Assembly (NCBI RefSeq): GCF_000307265.1
Contig: NZ_DF158898.1
Location: 418,005-482,004, forward strand
Length of the DNA: 64,000 nucleotides
Direction: 5' to 3'
Source: Oscillibacter ruminantium GH1
GTDB lineage: Bacteria; Bacillota; Clostridia; Oscillospirales; Oscillospiraceae
The first letter of the stretch is position 1; each line of letters starts with the position of its first letter. Below, in pieces: positions 31,912-39,746 of the stretch. Below the pieces are notes generated by a model, which saw only the letters and a program-made list of their open reading frames with translations, made no database searches and was not told the origin of the DNA. Made by a program: the position numbers and the translations under genes.

Positions 31912-33621
31912 TCAATGCCTGTGGCCGGAGGGCTTTCCCCGTTTCGGGCCATTCCGGTCCTTTCGTTTCCCACCGTGATAGGGCACGGCAGCGCCGCGGG
32001 CCCCGGGCTTTGACATTTTGCGGGCAGTCCGCTCTGCTGCGGGCATTGGCATGGCAATAACCGGTTTTCCGCAGATTTTGCAGCCCCGCATGGCGGCAAT
32101 CACATCGTCCACCGCCTCTGCCGGGACAGTGACGGACGAAAAGGACTCGGAAATCTGAATCTTACCGAGGTCATGGGAGCTGAGCCCCGCCCGCTCTGTG
32201 ACAGCGCCCACAATGTGGCGCTCGCTCACGCGGTTGGCAGAACCGATATTAAACACGACCCCCGCCATCGCGCGGTGCTCCCGCACCGCCACCTTTTTCA
32301 CATTTCCTGTCAGATCTTTCAGCTTTTCCGTGCTGCTCACGGCGCGCATTCCCAGCAGCGCGGCGGCAATCCGCTCCGGTGCGTAGCCCTTTTGCATCAG
32401 CTGCTCGATCATTTCCGTGTGGAATGGCGCGGGTTCAGCCTGCATAGCGTTTTCAATGGACTGAATTGTGCGCTGTTGATTGGCATTTTCGATATCCGCC
32501 ACGGTTGGAATATCAATCTGTGTAATTTCAGATTTTGTGCGTTGGGCAAGCCGCTGCAGCTGAATCGCCTGCATCCGGCCACAGCACAAGGTCAGCGCCG
32601 TACCGGTTCGGCCCGCGCGTCCGGTTCGGCCGATGCGGTGGACATAGGAATCGGATTCCTTGGGAATGTCAAAGTTCACCACGTAATCAATATCGCTCAC
32701 GTCAATGCCCCGGGCAGCCACATCCGTGGCCACCAAAATGGACACGCGTCCCTTGCGAAACCCATTCATCACCGTGGTGCGCTGAAGCTGCTTCATGTCG
32801 CCGTGCAGGCCCTCCACAGAAAAGCCCGCTGCGCTGAGACGCTCGGCCAGTTCATCCACCATGGTTTTGGTATTTGAAAAAATGATCGCCCTGAGGGGAC
32901 GGTAGTAGTGAAGAAGCAGCAAAAGAGCTTCGGCTTTCTGCTTGGGCGGAACGTCCACATAGACTTGCTTGATCGCATCCAGCGTGACCTGATCGTGATT
33001 CACGTCGATGCGGACAGGCTCGTGCTGAAACTGCTCCGCGATGGTCAGGATTTCTCTCGGCAGCGTTGCGGAAAAAAGGACGATCTGCCGCTGTTCCGGT
33101 ACGTCCTGCAGGATCACCTCGATATCCTCCCGGAAACCCATGTTCAGCATTTCGTCCGCCTCGTCCAAAATCACCAGCTTCAGCCCGGACAGGTCCAGCG
33201 TACCCCGCCGCAGATGATCCATGATCCGGCCCGGCGTTCCGATGACGAGATTAGCGGAGCGCAGATTGCGGAACTGATCCCGGTAATCGGAGCCGCCGCA
33301 GATGTCGGCGGAACGAACATAGCGCAGGTGTTTCGCCAGTTTGCGAATTTCTTCACCGCACTGGTGGGCCAGCTCCCGGGTGGGCGAGAGCACCAAAACC
33401 TGTACGCCTTCGGTTTCCGCGTCCACGCACTCCACCGCGGGAATGCCAAACGCCACGGTCTTTCCCGTGCCGGTCTGTGAGCGGGCCAGTACGTCTGCGC
33501 CGGTGCGGATTACCGGGATGGCCTCCGCCTGAATGCTTGTTGTTTCGGTGAAGCCCATTTCAGTCACCGCGGTCAAAAGTTCGGGGGATAGGGAAAGCTG
33601 GTCAAATGTGGTAGTTGTCAT
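31912..33621 (-). CDS. DEAD-box RNA helicase (DeaD/CsdA type) with DbpA-like C-terminal domain
   Basis: A 569-residue RNA helicase. Q-motif and motif I (TTSIQAEAIPVI, ARSQTGTGKTVAFG), motif Ia (LSPTRELAHQ), motif II (VILDEADEML), motif III (LFSATLP), motif V (ATDVAARGIDV) and motif VI (HRIGRTGRAGRTG) are all present. The C-terminal RNA-binding domain (VVFNIGSANRVSERHIVGAV, ISESFSSVTVPAEAVDDVI) is of the DbpA/CsdA type, followed by a basic tail. It probably helps ribosome assembly or mRNA unwinding, often cold-induced. The start at 33621 has GAGGA upstream. A strong promoter and a terminator-like hairpin lie in the leader, which suggests attenuation control. Confidence 0.9.
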   Translation of the reverse strand: MTTTTFDQLSLSPELLTAVTEMGFTETTSIQAEAIPVIRTGADVLARSQTGTGKTVAFGIPAVECVDAETEGVQVLVLSPTRELAHQCGEEIRKLAKHLRYVRSADICGGSDYRDQFRNLRSANLVIGTPGRIMDHLRRGTLDLSGLKLVILDEADEMLNMGFREDIEVILQDVPEQRQIVLFSATLPREILTIAEQFQHEPVRIDVNHDQVTLDAIKQVYVDVPPKQKAEALLLLLHYYRPLRAIIFSNTKTMVDELAERLSAAGFSVEGLHGDMKQLQRTTVMNGFRKGRVSILVATDVAARGIDVSDIDYVVNFDIPKESDSYVHRIGRTGRAGRTGTALTLCCGRMQAIQLQRLAQRTKSEITQIDIPTVADIENANQQRTIQSIENAMQAEPAPFHTEMIEQLMQKGYAPERIAAALLGMRAVSSTEKLKDLTGNVKKVAVREHRAMAGVVFNIGSANRVSERHIVGAVTERAGLSSHDLGKIQISESFSSVTVPAEAVDDVIAAMRGCKICGKPVIAMPMPAAERTARKMSKPGARGAAVPYHGGKRKDRNGPKRGKPSGHRH

Positions 33622-33730
33622 GAAGGTCCTCGTTTCATAAAAATCGTTTATCAGCAATGCGGAGGCGTATGGTTGCCGTCCGCTCTGTTTAATCTGTCGT
33701 CTGAAAAAAGTATTTTACTTTAACGCAAAT

Positions 33731-33761
33731 AAAAACCACCAAAAATCACAATTTTTGGTGG
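33731..33761 (-). terminator. Leader hairpin with T-run, probable attenuator
   Basis: Stem CCACCAAAAAT (33761-33751 on the minus strand) with ATTTTTGGTGG (33746-33736), loop of 4, followed on the minus strand by TTTTTATTTG. No minus-strand gene ends just upstream, and it sits about 55 nt into the helicase leader and 110 nt before its start codon. Confidence 0.65.
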
Positions 33762-33823
33762 CTCATAGATCAGCTGTTCTCACAGCGATTCTTTATTTTC
33801 CATGCAAAAAAGTACGTTTTTTT

Positions 33824-33852
33824 ATTATAGCAGGAGAAATCGGGTTTGTAAA
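33824..33852 (-). promoter_or_regulatory. Sigma-A promoter of the helicase gene
   Basis: Minus strand TTTACA at 33852-33847, 17 nt, TATAAT at 33829-33824. It gives a leader of about 195 nt. The region 33622-33955 contains only this promoter, the attenuator-like hairpin and the ribosome site of the divergent gene. Confidence 0.75.
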
Positions 33853-33955
33853 GCAATATTTCTGTTCTCAGCCGATTTTTAGCAAGAATTTTTTCTCTGA
33901 CGCACTCATTATTTTCCCAGAAATCGCCAATACTATCCGTCGAGGAGGCGGGCTG

Positions 33956-34795
33956 ATGGATTATTTACGGCGGACGAAGGGGTTTGAGGGCTGGTATTTC
34001 AAGCATCAAAAGGGCGAGGACGTAATCGCGTTCATTCCGGGCGTCGCAAAAAGCGGCGCGTTTATCCAAGTGATTTCTCAAAGCGGGTCCCGGCAATTCG
34101 ACGTGCCTGAGCTGTCTGTGGAGCGCGGCGTTATCCGGGCGGGAAACTGTCTGTTTTCAAAGCAGGGCTGTCAAATTGACCTACCCGGAATTTATGGAGA
34201 AATCCGCTATGGGCCGCTGACTCCCCTGCGTTCAGATATCATGGGGCCGTTTCAATACCTTCCCATGCAGTGTCGGCACGGTGTCATCAGTATGGCGCAC
34301 ACACTGGCAGGAGACATCTCCATGGACAATCATCTGCACAGCTTTGACGGTGGTCGTGGCTATCTCGAAACCGATAAAGGAACGTCGTTTCCCCGTTCCT
34401 ATCAGTGGCTGCAATGCAACGACTTCCCTGCCACCTGCTCTTTGATGGTTTCCATCGCCCACATTCCGCTGTGCGGCACAAGTTTCACCGGCTGCATTTG
34501 CGCAATCATCCACGAAGGACATGAATATCGTCTGGCCACTTATCGCGGTGTTCAAATCCTTGCATCCCGAGAAAATTATATTAAACTTTCACAGGGAAAA
34601 CTCTTACTCGAAATCGAAATAAAGCCCGCTCACAGCGGCCACCCCCTTCGCTCGCCGATACAAGGCAGAATGTCCGGTATTATTCGAGAGAGCAGCAATG
34701 CCTGCATTCGTGTTCGTCTGTGGGATCAAAAAGAGCCGATTTTTGATCTGCAAAGCCATCACGCCATGTATGAGTTTGTACCGGAACAGGCTTGA
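33956..34795 (+). CDS. Tocopherol-cyclase-like family protein
   Basis: A 279-residue protein. Family landmarks are FEGWYFKHQKGEDVIAFIPG near the N-terminus, IYGEIRYGPLTPLRSDIMGP, SFDGGRGYLETDKGTSFPRS, YQWLQCNDF, and EYRLATYRGVQI. It resembles the tocopherol cyclase fold, which in many anaerobic Firmicutes occurs as a protein of unknown role, since tocopherol is not made there. The ATG at 33956 has GAGGAGGCG upstream; the long upstream extension to 33755 is not translated-like. The stop is 26 nt before the distal end of the CRISPR array. Confidence 0.75.
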   Translation: MDYLRRTKGFEGWYFKHQKGEDVIAFIPGVAKSGAFIQVISQSGSRQFDVPELSVERGVIRAGNCLFSKQGCQIDLPGIYGEIRYGPLTPLRSDIMGPFQYLPMQCRHGVISMAHTLAGDISMDNHLHSFDGGRGYLETDKGTSFPRSYQWLQCNDFPATCSLMVSIAHIPLCGTSFTGCICAIIHEGHEYRLATYRGVQILASRENYIKLSQGKLLLEIEIKPAHSGHPLRSPIQGRMSGIIRESSNACIRVRLWDQKEPIFDLQSHHAMYEFVPEQA

Positions 34796-34821
34796 ATGCA
34801 GTGCTTTCTCCATAATACCAA

Positions 34822-36735
34822 ATTTCAATCCACGCACCCCGTGCGGGGTGCGACTGTCTCCCGCCGCAAATTGATCTCGTGGCTCATGATTTCAATCCAC
34901 GCACCCCGTGCGGGGTGCGACCATTGTCAGCGGTCTGGCGGCTACCGGCATTAATATTTCAATCCACGCACCCCGTGCGGGGTGCGACCGCTCAAAAAGG
35001 CGCTCACGCTCATCGCCAGATATTTCAATCCACGCACCCCGTGCGGGGTGCGACATTTGGCGCCGCACGGTTCTTCTGCCTCCCGGTAATTTCAATCCAC
35101 GCACCCCGTGCGGGGTGCGACTGGAACAGATCTGAATGACGTTGTTGATCCAAATATTTCAATCCACGCACCCCGTGCGGGGTGCGACTTTCCGCAAACT
35201 GTTTGCGCTGACACCATTGCGGCGATTTCAATCCACGCACCCCGTGCGGGGTGCGACTGTAACGTTACAGAAACGTAACGTAACGCAGACAATTTCAATC
35301 CACGCACCCCGTGCGGGGTGCGACGTCTGTCCGCAGTTTACGGCGCTGTGGTGCGCTGTATTTCAATCCACGCACCCCGTGCGGGGTGCGACCAGTCAGT
35401 TTGAAACATCGCGTTGTGGTCGAGTGTGAATTTCAATCCACGCACCCCGTGCGGGGTGCGACGGGCGGCGAGAGGCCGCGATACTTTTTGAAATAAATTT
35501 CAATCCACGCACCCCGTGCGGGGTGCGACTGCCGCAACGGTCAACGCTATTTCCGGGTTAATGATTTCAATCCACGCACCCCGTGCGGGGTGCGACGGCG
35601 GGCACCGCGGGCGCCCTGCAGGAAATCATAATTTCAATCCACGCACCCCGTGCGGGGTGCGACATGTACAAGTGCAATACTCCCATCACTGCAGGGATTT
35701 CAATCCACGCACCCCGTGCGGGGTGCGACGTCCAGCAGGGCTGCTTTGCCGTCACCTACGACATTTCAATCCACGCACCCCGTGCGGGGTGCGACATTAT
35801 ACGATGCAGACCTAAAGATTCATCGTGAGATTTCAATCCACGCACCCCGTGCGGGGTGCGACACTGCCGTGACGTCATTTTGTCTGGCTGTTGACCATTT
35901 CAATCCACGCACCCCGTGCGGGGTGCGACTCCGCGTGGAATTTCTTTGCCAACCACCTAGGAGATTTCAATCCACGCACCCCGTGCGGGGTGCGACTTTT
36001 TTGGAGGTACATTATGAACACACCCGACATATTTCAATCCACGCACCCCGTGCGGGGTGCGACCACGCAGGCGCTTTCCAACGGATACCTGTGCATTATT
36101 TCAATCCACGCACCCCGTGCGGGGTGCGACCAATACGTCCACCAGCAACGACAGCAACGGCGGCATTTCAATCCACGCACCCCGTGCGGGGTGCGACAAA
36201 TTGACACGCTGGTGGACGGTGTGACCTACGTATTTCAATCCACGCACCCCGTGCGGGGTGCGACTAGCTCGTCCTGCGCAATGGCGTTTGCGAAAAAATT
36301 TCAATCCACGCACCCCGTGCGGGGTGCGACTGGGTAGCGGAGAAAACCGGAACGCAGTAAGAAAGATTTCAATCCACGCACCCCGTGCGGGGTGCGACGT
36401 GTGGTGGGTGGGACTGGAGGTGGATACGGATTATTTCAATCCACGCACCCCGTGCGGGGTGCGACAGCAGCATTAACAAATTCCTTGAATGGATGAAATA
36501 TTTCAATCCACGCACCCCGTGCGGGGTGCGACCGTGATCGACGATGCAACATATCTGATGGCTAATATTTCAATCCACGCACCCCGTGCGGGGTGCGACC
36601 CTGACTATGCGCCACCGGAGATTGAAGACATTGAGATTTCAATCCACGCACCCCGTGCGGGGTGCGACTGGGGGCAAAATACCCGGTGCATTGATAACCC
36701 CAATTTCAATCCACGCACCCCGTGCGGGGTGCGAC
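34822..36735 (-). CRISPR. Type I-C CRISPR array, 29 repeats and 28 spacers
   Basis: Twenty-nine copies of a 33-bp repeat, written on the plus strand as ATTTCAATCCACGC followed by ACCCCGTGCGGGGTGCGAC. The core contains the perfect palindrome GCACCCCGTGCGGGGTGC. I found every copy identical by eye, including the terminal one at 34822-34854. Spacers are 33-37 bp, mostly 34. Read on the minus strand, the repeat ends in GGATTGAAAT, the 5' handle typical of I-C, so crRNA is made from the minus strand. The leader-proximal, newest spacer is 36669-36702, and the oldest is 34855-34888. No degenerate end repeat is seen. The plus-strand open frames reading ISIHAPRAGCD or FNPRTPCGVR are artefacts of the repeat. 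Confidence 0.98.
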
Positions 36736-36905
36736 AGCAAAATTAGATAAAACTCCGTCTGGATTTTATCCAATTTGCACAGCGCTATTATTTTAATTCA
36801 TTAAATTTGGGTAAAAACGAAAAAATGGGCTTGTTAAGTTTTCAGAATCACCGAAAAATGCAGTGCGAAAGAAGCCATGTTTTTCTGTGTGCTGGCGGTT
36901 CGCAA
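36736..36905 (-). promoter_or_regulatory. CRISPR leader
   Basis: 170 nt of AT-rich sequence between cas2 and the first repeat. Six nt from the repeat is a dyad, AATTAGATAAAA (36741-36752) and TTTTATCCAATT (36764-36775), with one mismatch, which could be an anchoring site for adaptation or a transcription signal. I see no clear -35/-10 pair. Confidence 0.7.
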
Positions 36906-37196
36906 TCAAACGATCAGCGGGCCTTCGGGAGCATAGGAGCCATCTTTTCCAAAGTGTTCGATTTTGGTTTCGTATTGCTTTCCAAGGTAATAAAAACGCA
37001 GGCTGTCTCGTTGGGTATCCATGATTTCACAAAGCTTTGCCTGCAAAAGTCGACACTGGCCCGCGTCAAGCAGGCACTCAAAAACGGAATTTTGGACGCG
37101 CTGCCCGTAGTTGACGCACTGTTTTGCAATTTGCCGCAGACGGCGGCGACCAGCGGCGTCTTCCGTGTTTACGTCGTAGGTAATCACAACCAACAC
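36906..37196 (-). CDS. cas2: CRISPR-associated endoribonuclease Cas2
   Basis: A 96-residue Cas2. The N-terminus LVVITYDVNTEDAAGRRRLR carries the catalytic-type Asp after beta strand 1, then CVNYGQRVQNSVFECLLDAG is the family signature. The ferredoxin-like fold is complete. With Cas1 it forms the spacer integrase. The start is GTG at 37196 behind GAGGG; a longer frame to 37244 overlaps cas1. It is the last gene of the cas operon, 10 nt after cas1. Confidence 0.95.
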   Translation of the reverse strand: MLVVITYDVNTEDAAGRRRLRQIAKQCVNYGQRVQNSVFECLLDAGQCRLLQAKLCEIMDTQRDSLRFYYLGKQYETKIEHFGKDGSYAPEGPLIV

Positions 37197-37206
37197 TGTG
37201 CATCCC

Positions 37207-38238
37207 TCACTTCCATAAAAACGGCGGATAAGCATCCAGATCACCGCGCAGATATCGACTTAGTAAGAGCGCCTGAACATATGGAATTAGTCCCCATGGT
37301 ATTTTCTCGTTTAAGTAAGGGTGAGTAATCTCCTCTTGTTTTTTCTTTTGCCAGTTTTTCAGAATCTTTCTTCGTCCGTCGTCTGTCAGCAAAACAGCAC
37401 CGCTTTCGCGCATGTCAAAATCATTGGGTGAAATTTGCCGCAAATTGATCTGTGTCAGCACAAACCGGTCTGCCATGCAGGGACGCAGCTCCTCCATCAA
37501 ATCAAGCGCCAGCGAGGTGCGTCCGGGACGATCACGGTGGAGATACCCAACATAGGAATCCAGCCCCACTACTTCCAGCGCAGAGGCACAGTCGTGCGCC
37601 AGCAAACTGTATATGAAAGACAGCAACGCGTTAACACGGTCAAGGGGCGGACGGCGGCTGCGTTCGCGGAAAAAGAAGTGCTCCTTTTCGTGGAGAATCA
37701 GCTCATCAAACACGCTGAAATAGGCCGCCGCTCCTACCCCCTCCAATCCGCGCAGGGAGTCTATGGAGGTTTCCTCCGCTACGGCGGGCAGCAACGCCTT
37801 GATCCGGGTCGATGCATCCCGGAGTGCGCTTTCGTCCAGACGCAGCTTGTGATCCCGCAGTGAGCGCTCGATGCTCCAGCGCGTGTTATACAGCTTGCCA
37901 AAAATAAAGCCCCGCGCAGCTCGGCAGCTTTGTGCCGGATCGTCTGCAATGCGGTACTGCGTCCGCCGCAGCAGCACATTGCCGTTGCTCTCTCCGCAAG
38001 CGCGAGCAAGGAATCTCCCTCGCGGTGAGCAGAAAGACAGGGCAATATTCCGATCAGCACAGGCTCCCATCAGCGCAGGAGATGCCCCGGCATAGCAGAA
38101 TGCGATGATTCCAGTCAGCGTATGTAGTGGAAAACGGGCAACTATTTGCTTTTCCCGGTTCACAACGACATTTTCCCCATCAAGCGAAAGATATGCGTCC
38201 TCAGACGTGACAAAGAGGGTATTAAGGAGTTGTTTCAT
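37207..38238 (-). CDS. cas1: CRISPR-associated endonuclease Cas1, type I-C
   Basis: A 343-residue Cas1. The N-terminal beta domain (LFVTSEDAYLSLDGENVVVN, FPLHTLTGIIAFCYAGASPA) is followed by the helical catalytic domain: LRGLEGVGAAAYFSVFDELI (Glu), DRVNALLSFIYSLLAHDCAS, GYLHRDRPGRTSLALDLMEE (His and Asp). The metal-binding Glu-His-Asp set looks intact, so the integrase should be active. The start overlaps the cas4 end by 17 nt. Confidence 0.97.
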   Translation of the reverse strand: MKQLLNTLFVTSEDAYLSLDGENVVVNREKQIVARFPLHTLTGIIAFCYAGASPALMGACADRNIALSFCSPRGRFLARACGESNGNVLLRRTQYRIADDPAQSCRAARGFIFGKLYNTRWSIERSLRDHKLRLDESALRDASTRIKALLPAVAEETSIDSLRGLEGVGAAAYFSVFDELILHEKEHFFFRERSRRPPLDRVNALLSFIYSLLAHDCASALEVVGLDSYVGYLHRDRPGRTSLALDLMEELRPCMADRFVLTQINLRQISPNDFDMRESGAVLLTDDGRRKILKNWQKKKQEEITHPYLNEKIPWGLIPYVQALLLSRYLRGDLDAYPPFLWK

Positions 38239-38899
38239 CGGCGGCCTCCTCCCAATGCTCCCGAATATACGCAGATGCCGACTGGGTTCGCAGTAACTTG
38301 GGCAGGCACAGCTCTTTCAGCGAACAGGCGTTGCATCCCTTGGTTGGTTTCACTTTGGGTGTGCTGCCTCTGCGGACAAGGTCGTGCATTTCCGCAAGAG
38401 CAGCCGTTACCCGCTGACGCAGTTCCTCTGTAAAGGCGATTGGGACGCGGCGGCGCAGTTCGCCGTAATACAGCGCACCCTCTGGAATTTCACAGCACAG
38501 CATGGATTCCAGACACATGGCCTGTCCACACAGTTGGAGCGTATCGCCGCTTTGCGCGTTGGGCTTGCCGCGTTTATATTCCACCGGATACGGAAGCCAA
38601 AGCCCCTCCTTTTGAGACAGGAAAACGCCATTTGGATCTTTGTGAAATTCCAACACATCGCATTCGCCGGACACGCCCAGTTCTGCTGAAAAAACGTGCA
38701 TTCCGCGGGTAATAAAGCAGTCTCCCCGGCTATCTCGAAAGTCTTTGTCGTGGGCGTGTTCGTGCATCAGCGCACCATCAATCGTGCGAAAATTCTCCGC
38801 CCACTGCTGCTCGATATGGATCAGCGCCCAACGCCTTCGGCAGAAATGAAAGTGCTGTAAGCCGGAGAGTTGTAGAAAATCCTCCTCGTTATAGGCCAT
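38222..38899 (-). CDS. cas4: CRISPR-associated exonuclease Cas4
   Basis: A 225-residue Cas4/RecB-like nuclease. The iron-sulfur cluster ligands are visible: one Cys in FHFCRRRWALIHIE and three in GCNACSLKELCLPK. The nuclease core includes SGECDVLEFHKD and PVEYKRGKPN (the Asp/Glu/Lys set). It trims prespacers and selects the PAM end. It overlaps cas7c by 11 nt upstream and cas1 downstream. Confidence 0.95.
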   Translation of the reverse strand: MAYNEEDFLQLSGLQHFHFCRRRWALIHIEQQWAENFRTIDGALMHEHAHDKDFRDSRGDCFITRGMHVFSAELGVSGECDVLEFHKDPNGVFLSQKEGLWLPYPVEYKRGKPNAQSGDTLQLCGQAMCLESMLCCEIPEGALYYGELRRRVPIAFTEELRQRVTAALAEMHDLVRRGSTPKVKPTKGCNACSLKELCLPKLLRTQSASAYIREHWEEAADETTP

Positions 38900-39746
38900 C
38901 GACGATTTCGCAGGACAGGCCGGGCAGTTCCTCCAGTGTCACATTGTAATCGTCCACACAAGCGGGCGCGTCTACCCCTTCCTTGGGGGTAACATGCAGA
39001 CTGCGATGTACCTTGGCGGAGGAATACTGACCGATTGGGCAGTCGTGTTCCCACCAGTACAGTTTGACGACCTCCATAGACCCCTCGGGACGGGCGGCGG
39101 ACGCGTCGTTTTCAAACAGCGTACGCAGGCACTCTTTTATCAACACGGCGTCCTCGTCGGTAAAACCGGTTTTCTGCGCAAGCTGCACGTTGATCGAGCC
39201 CTTGATGCGGTACAATCCGAAACGCACCATATGCTTGGAGCCCATGGTGTCGGAGGAGCGCTTGTCAGCATCCCCCGCCTCGTTCTTTGCCGGTTCGCCG
39301 TTGACGCTTTTGGTAATTTGCATGGAATTGATCTCCACCGGGGAAACGCTGACCGCTTGATGAACCGTAACCGGTCCGCGCACACCCACGGAAACACTGC
39401 CGGACTTGAACGCAAACACCTGACCAAAGGAGCGGACGTCCGTCCAGATTTCGCAGGCCTTTTGGGCGTATTCCTCCCGATCCTTGGTCTTGGGCAGAGT
39501 TTTGGAGGCGCGTTCGCTCAGGCTCTTAAAACCGTCGTCACTGCGCTCGTCGGACTGGACGAAGATGTTCGCGCCCAGATCCTGCATCCGGTTGCGCAGC
39601 TTGCGCTTGATACAGACATCAGAAATCTCACCAAAACCCTGATAATCAGTGCGGGGACGGTTCCCGTTCAGGGGATCGCCATTGCAGTTTGCCATGCTCA
39701 CAGACACCAACGCGGTAAAGTCAATCTTGTGATTCAAAACGCTCAT
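38889..39746 (-). CDS. cas7: Cascade backbone protein Cas7c (Csd2)
   Basis: A 285-residue Cas7 of subtype I-C. Characteristic are HKIDFTALVSVSMANCNGDP, NRPRTDYQGFGEISDVCIKR, DVRSFGQVFAFK, RGPVTVHQAVSVSPVEI, and TMGSKHMVRFGLYRIKGSIN. It forms the crRNA-coating filament of Cascade. It overlaps the cas8c stop at an ATGA junction. Standard length. Confidence 0.96.
   Translation of the reverse strand: MSVLNHKIDFTALVSVSMANCNGDPLNGNRPRTDYQGFGEISDVCIKRKLRNRMQDLGANIFVQSDERSDDGFKSLSERASKTLPKTKDREEYAQKACEIWTDVRSFGQVFAFKSGSVSVGVRGPVTVHQAVSVSPVEINSMQITKSVNGEPAKNEAGDADKRSSDTMGSKHMVRFGLYRIKGSINVQLAQKTGFTDEDAVLIKECLRTLFENDASAARPEGSMEVVKLYWWEHDCPIGQYSSAKVHRSLHVTPKEGVDAPACVDDYNVTLEELPGLSCEIVDGL

Noticed and set aside
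34879-36746. Open frames in the CRISPR array with repeated ISIHAPRAGCD, FNPRTPCGVR or SHPARGAWIEI words
   Set aside because: They are translations of the 33-bp CRISPR repeat in several frames, a well-known annotation artefact.
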